From positions 26,391-76,077 of the forward strand of contig JBBHKE010000342.1 of assembly GCA_037447655.1 (NCBI GenBank): 49,687 nt of DNA, read 5' to 3'. Each line of letters starts with the position of its first letter. Position 1 is the first letter of the stretch. Shown in pieces: positions 45,558-49,687 of the stretch. A program made the translations under genes and the position numbers. The stretch is from Zygnema cylindricum (Eukaryota > Streptophyta > Zygnematophyceae > Zygnematales > Zygnemataceae). Below the pieces are notes generated by a model. That model did no database searches, was not told the DNA's origin, and saw only the letters and a program-made list of their open reading frames with translations.

Positions 45558-46726
45558 TGAAACTCTGTGTGCTCCATTGCCCACAAAAATTGCAGATCCA
45601 AAAGAAGCTAATCTGGATAGTGCCGACTCCAAGTTGATATAAACCCAAATGACTGACCCCTTGACAATCAAAAACCCATTATAGCTTCACCACTGTGAAA
45701 TAAGACTTTATGTGTGCTCAGTTCCACCACACAATGCAAAGTTAGAATATGAGTTTTGGACACACTCACCCACTTTGAATTTCCCTTAGAAATGCAGTCA
45801 CCCTGGCAGGCAAAAACTCTGACCGACTACACCTCTGTGTAGCTTAGACTCCCCTAAGTCCGCAGCAAAAATAATCACTAAAAATGGTCAAGTTAATTGA
45901 TAGTCATGGCTGGCCAAAGTTTGCCTTTTATACAAGATGCTCTCTGGGAGAGGCAGCTACCTACCCAAAATTTTCTAAGTCCTATCTCTCCTCTAAAACT
46001 CTATCTACTGACGTACGATACCAATTACTTTACTGTGTCGTATATAAATGTACAGGTGCCGGTGTACTTTTTGTACGACCATCGTACGACATGGCCAAAA
46101 TGTCGACACGTCATATCCGGATTTGTTCCCGCAATCTCCGGAGTTGACGCGAACCAATGTTATCACGCCATGTGTCACTTGACGTGGCGATGACCGTATA
46201 ATGCCAAATGTACTTATTTCGTGATCGCGGCGCCAATCGTGGCCGTCCTATCAAAACCGACTATAATTATAGCCGTTGAAAATAAAAGCGCGGTATTTGT
46301 TTCGCGATCGAAACAAATGCGGTATCCGTTTCAGACAGAAAACCGTACTCCGTACTATTTAAAACTGTATCCATGTACTACGCATGTATTTATCGTTAAA
46401 CGAACTAGTCTACGTATAACTCTTTAAATATTTGTCAAACCCTACATTTTCAAGTACTTTTCTAGACTTAACGGCTAGAGCCAACAGCTACTTTTACTAA
46501 CCGCAGGTACCATGATCAAATCCTGCGTCCATCAATCCATTTGATGAACCTTCTTAATTTCTACTACCTGTCTCTCTAGAGAACTCAGGCAGCCATGACT
46601 CTAGCTCCCTATCCAGCCTTCAGTGACCACAACAAGTATGGGGGCTTGGATAAGGGAGTCAATGGCAGATTGCCTCTGCTCTTTTTTTAACCTAATATAC
46701 ACCTAGAAATCACTCAAATATCAACA
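45558..46726 (-). mobile_element. Solo LTR at the end of element B, target duplication CACGT
   Basis: 1169 bp, minus-strand TGTTGATATTTGAGTG.. to ..GCACACAGAGTTTCA. CACGT at 45553-45557 and 46727-46731. Related to element A LTRs: both have the TTTCGCGATCGAAACAAATG / TTTCGCTATCGAAACAAATG block, the CTTGTTGTGGTCACTGA-type block and the GATTTGATC.TGGTACCTGCGG module. Confidence 0.9.
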
Positions 46727-46740
46727 CACGTAAGATCCTC

Positions 46741-46853
46741 TTTCATATTGTTTTGCTAATAAAAACAAAGTAAGCAGTAAGACATTGTAGGAAAAAGGTA
46801 CGGGTTTTTGTAAACAACCTCACTTTTCTTTTGATGAAGCTTCACCCTTACTA
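46741..46853. repeat. Right-end fragment related to 12700-12810
   Basis: Shares AATAAAAACAAAGTAAGCAG, GTACGGGTTTTTGTAAAC and TTTTGATGAAGCTTCACCC with the right ends at 12700-12810 and 26450-26555. Confidence 0.5.
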
Positions 46854-46974
46854 TTGTTAGTTTGAAACTATAATAAACAATATTATTATAGTGTAAAGGG
46901 ACGCCACAAATTATAGTCCACACTATTTTGTGGTTTTCGGCCTAAATAATTTGTGACTGAATTGGTGTTATCAA

Positions 46975-47360
46975 CTTTAATGACGACGGGCGGTGTAATA
47001 GTTGTACACTAATATATATATATTTGGAAACTATAAAAAGGGCAAAAAATAAATGTTTTATTGGTTTTTTTTTATGTTATCTACTTTTTTATTTTTATCT
47101 CTCCAACTTTGAAGTCCTTACTGATGTAATAAAAAAAAATTGTCTCTACTTAACATACCACTTGTACGTTTTTAGTGCGAAAAATGGAGAAAGGAAATCC
47201 AACTATATTAACGATAGGTGGTGTAGTCAATTCGTTGTACATCGAATAGATATATTTGGATACTAAAAAAAGGCAAAAAATAAAAATGTTTTATTAGTTT
47301 TTCATTTTTTTGTATGTTTTTTACTTTTTTTTGTCTCTCTCTAACATCTAACTTATTAGG
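46975..47360. repeat. Diverged tandem duplication (~155-bp units)
   Basis: Units near 46975-47135 and 47208-47360 share GGTGTA.T, TATATTTGGA.ACTA, AAAAGG.CAAAAAATAAA and ATGTTTTATT. A/T rich, non-coding. Confidence 0.6.
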
Positions 47361-49267
47361 CCTCTTCTCCATCAAGCGCCGACAGTAATCTTACTGAAAC
47401 GTTTAATGGCAGTAATATTCGGTTCACTTCTCCATCAGGTCGTGTGCGTAAAGAATTTATCACCTACATGCTTTATTTGGAATAGACCCAAGTAGGTTCA
47501 TGTTGAGACTACGAGAACTGTCAAATATTAAAAAAACACAAACTTTGAAACTAGTATCTGTACGACGAGCCGCAAAATATATTATTACGTGAATTTACAT
47601 TTTGTACGTTCGTGTTTTGTCGCTGTTTTCTCTTCGTATTTTATCGCTAGAAAATTGAAAAAAGCAGACGCGACAAACTTCGGATGTCAATGGATGGTGA
47701 AGGAGGTGTCACGGGACAATCTTCAACAAAGATTTTTTGGTGGGTTTTTGTGGATTTGATTGCAAACTGTCTAAGGCACGTGGCCTATGCCACATGTAAC
47801 GTTACTATTCACATCCACCGTGGCTCGTATGTGGCCTTTCCATTTTTATAAGTTTTACACGTTCAGTGTGCAGGTAATCTCCTCCTTGAAAACAAGGGAC
47901 TAGCCAAACACTGGATAGAATGACCGCTTGCTTCAAAAACACAGAATCGGACAGTCAACATTGTTGCCCAAAAGTGTGGAGGTCTTACTGAATCTCCAAT
48001 AATCATGTTTAAAAAAACAGTACGTCCTTGTACGTAAATGCACTTTTTCCAGGAAACAACCTCACTTTTCGCCTAATGGAGGTTCACCCTTATATAATTA
48101 TAAAATTCCCGTCTCTCCTTAGCGTGCCTCTAGGACGGTTTCCAGTACGGAAAATGGAGAAAGGAAGCCCAAAAATAGGAAAGTGTTGAAACGTAGTTTC
48201 ACAGTTCGCACCAAATTCACGTTTAAAATTGAAAGTCTTTAGGAGGCGGAGCACAACCCTGCTTGTCCACAGCCAGTCCCTAATTTTATATTTTGTTTGC
48301 CGAATTTGGTTGTACTTATATTTAATAATGAAATTTCACTCCAGAGTGCCAAGTGGCACCTTTGAACCGAATTGTACAAAAATCACAAATTCAGCACGCC
48401 TACCAGGGGCTGACGGGTGTCCACCCAACCTCCATAAAAAATTGTTGTCCGTACAAGAGTTCACAAACACCCTATATGTCAACGCGTGTGGCGATGCGAC
48501 GAATAGAGACAAAAGTTGTACCACTTCTGATACCAGGTAGGGCTGGCGCATTCACATTCACATTTGTTTTTCATAATGAATTCGTACTATATTTATAGAC
48601 TCTTTTAATTCATTGGTTCCTGCATTTTTACTGCGTGGCTTGTCGGTGACCTTGGGTTGGTCGACGTGGCGGCCTACGATATTTTGTGATATTTTGACAA
48701 ACTCAAAATGACGCGCCGACAAAAAAAAATAAGGAATAGTCGGTTTAGTTTGTACACTCACTAAAAAATAATAAACGGTGTGAATGCCACGTCACAGCCC
48801 TAACCGTAGGTTTTAGTACCGGCCACCGTTGCAGCGTCTAAAAAAAAAACCGTTGCTGTCCAAAGGGGGTGTTAGCAGACATCCGTACGTAATCTGAATG
48901 AATGGGCGGTTGAGTGGTCGCCATCGAGTTCACACTTTTATGTGGCTATTATATTATTCTAAGGTGTCCACGTGGCAACTCCACCATTCGCAGGGATCCT
49001 GGGCGGTCAATGTGACAACAATACTTACGGTTGCGAAATGCAAATCCTCCGTTCTCTCACAGAAAATGCGCGGCTTGCTGATGCAAGTAGTAGTACGGCA
49101 ATTTTGTCAGTATGCTCAGCAGTCAAGTTGTGATATCACAATGCATGTTGTCAGATCACATACGACAAGATTAGCAGCAGTAAATAAGAAAGAATCCAGC
49201 AGCAGTATCCAGATGAGTACTGTCCAGGTAAGTGCATTGACTTTGGCTATTTCTGACTCTGCCACCT
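47361..49267. other. Spacer with repeat fragments, no gene recognised
   Basis: Includes another right-end fragment near 48010-48093 (AACCTCACTTTTCGCC, GGAGGTTCACCCTTA). A 133-codon frame at 48898-49299 and overlapping minus frames have no recognisable domain, so I do not call a gene. Confidence 0.45.
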
Positions 49268-49350
49268 GCCGACAAATCCTCAAGCCGAAAAATCTGTGAG
49301 ACGACAAATCCGCTAGCCGACAAATCTCCAAGCCAACGAATCCGCAAGTC
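49268..49350. repeat. ~17-bp degenerate tandem repeat (~5 copies)
   Basis: Copies of GCCGACAAATCCTCAA-like units with changes (GCCGAAAAATCTG, GCCGACAAATCTCCAA, GCCAACGAATCCGCAA). Confidence 0.7.
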
Positions 49351-49561
49351 CTTGTTTCGTTTGCAGAACAGGAAATCGTACGATTATTGACGTGGTCCAT
49401 GGAAAGAAAGACCATGTCACATCACGGTTTTACAAGTCATAAGGCTTTTCGTACATATGATGTCAGACGACGTCCCCTGTTTCACGTACTGCTGCGTATC
49501 GAGATAAAGTACGATATTTATTATACGGGCGGGAGCCGGGAGGTATGCGTTCCCTTTCCGC

Positions 49562-49687
49562 CATAGTTCAAAAGTAGGTGAAAGTAGGCCCATACAATAT
49601 GCCTATTGTACGCAAAACATACAATATGACCTTAAGACCCATATTGTATTGGTCGCAAAATGAAAAAGAAAAGTAACAGGGTTGAGT
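49562..49687. mobile_element. hAT-like element of the 8288-8593 family, cut by the window edge
   Basis: Begins CATAGTTCAAAAGTAGG, then GGCCCATACAATATGCC and AAGTAACAGGGTTGAGT. It is colinear with 9596-9720, while the 8288-8593 copy carries the first ~90 bases inverted at its right end. The right end lies outside the window. Confidence 0.8.

Noticed and set aside
48518-48540. Possible primer binding site (minus strand TGGTATCAGAAG) marking another retroelement
   Set aside because: No LTR terminus ending in CA precedes it and no internal domains follow; likely chance or a remnant.
1-49687. CRISPR arrays, operons or a bacterial-type defence system
   Set aside because: Tandem arrays here have no spacers. 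Genes are spliced and the content is typical plant repeat DNA.

Overview
The window looks like nuclear DNA of a streptophyte plant. The evidence is spliced genes with canonical GT-AG introns, plant-type Ty1/copia and Ty3/gypsy LTR retrotransposons with initiator-Met-type primer binding sites, an F-box remnant and many small inverted-repeat transposons. I cannot name the species. The spacers are unusually rich in GTAC/CGTACGG words, a lineage-specific flavour I do not recognise. Host coding content is sparse. There is one convincing gene, the 5' part of a secreted amidase-signature hydrolase on the minus strand (about 4.1 kb down to the left edge). There is also one F-box gene remnant at 17 kb with a single in-frame stop. 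Everything else is transposon-derived or unrecognised spacer.

Layout. 0-4.1 kb: amidase exons 1-5. The introns hold three related MITEs, a 14-copy 15-bp minisatellite and duplicated pieces of exon/intron borders. 4.1-6 kb: upstream spacer. 6-10 kb: a pile of DNA transposons. A 2.3-kb foldback palindrome (5995-8279) has two MITEs stacked exactly at its centre. It is followed by two members of a small family with CATAGTTCAAAAGTAGG-like ends and 8-bp target duplications, and by another MITE. 10-16 kb: spacer with a 730-bp inverted-repeat element, a 1.16-kb hAT-like element with an exact 8-bp target duplication, a possible orphan exon and a truncated LTR. 16.2-18.4 kb: a ~615-bp direct repeat flanking the F-box remnant and a 17-bp minisatellite. 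18.4-26.2 kb: a full-length but heavily decayed Ty3/gypsy element. 26.2-30.7 kb: dispersed repeats, an LTR fragment, a SINE-like segment and anonymous spacer.

30.7-46.7 kb is a nested retrotransposon stack that can be ordered from target duplications. An old plus-strand copia (B, LTRs 30747-31334 and 44970-45554) was interrupted in gag by a young minus-strand copia (A, 31521-39837, target duplication AGTGT). A carries two full LTRs plus a third partial LTR and a second piece of gag. A was itself hit by a solo LTR (34340-35357, CATGT). B carries another LTR-like insertion in its RT/RNase H (42928-44194, CTAAG). A further solo LTR sits right at B's 3' boundary (45558-46726, CACGT). 46.7-49.7 kb: repeat-derived spacer, ending inside another member of the 8-bp-duplication family.

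I found no CRISPR, operon, defence or biosynthetic system. The most informative features are the composite three-LTR copia, the target duplications that date the nest, the palindrome with centre-targeted MITEs, duplication of splice-site borders inside amidase introns, and an antisense tRNA-like module carried in one LTR family. None of this was tested by alignment or database search.
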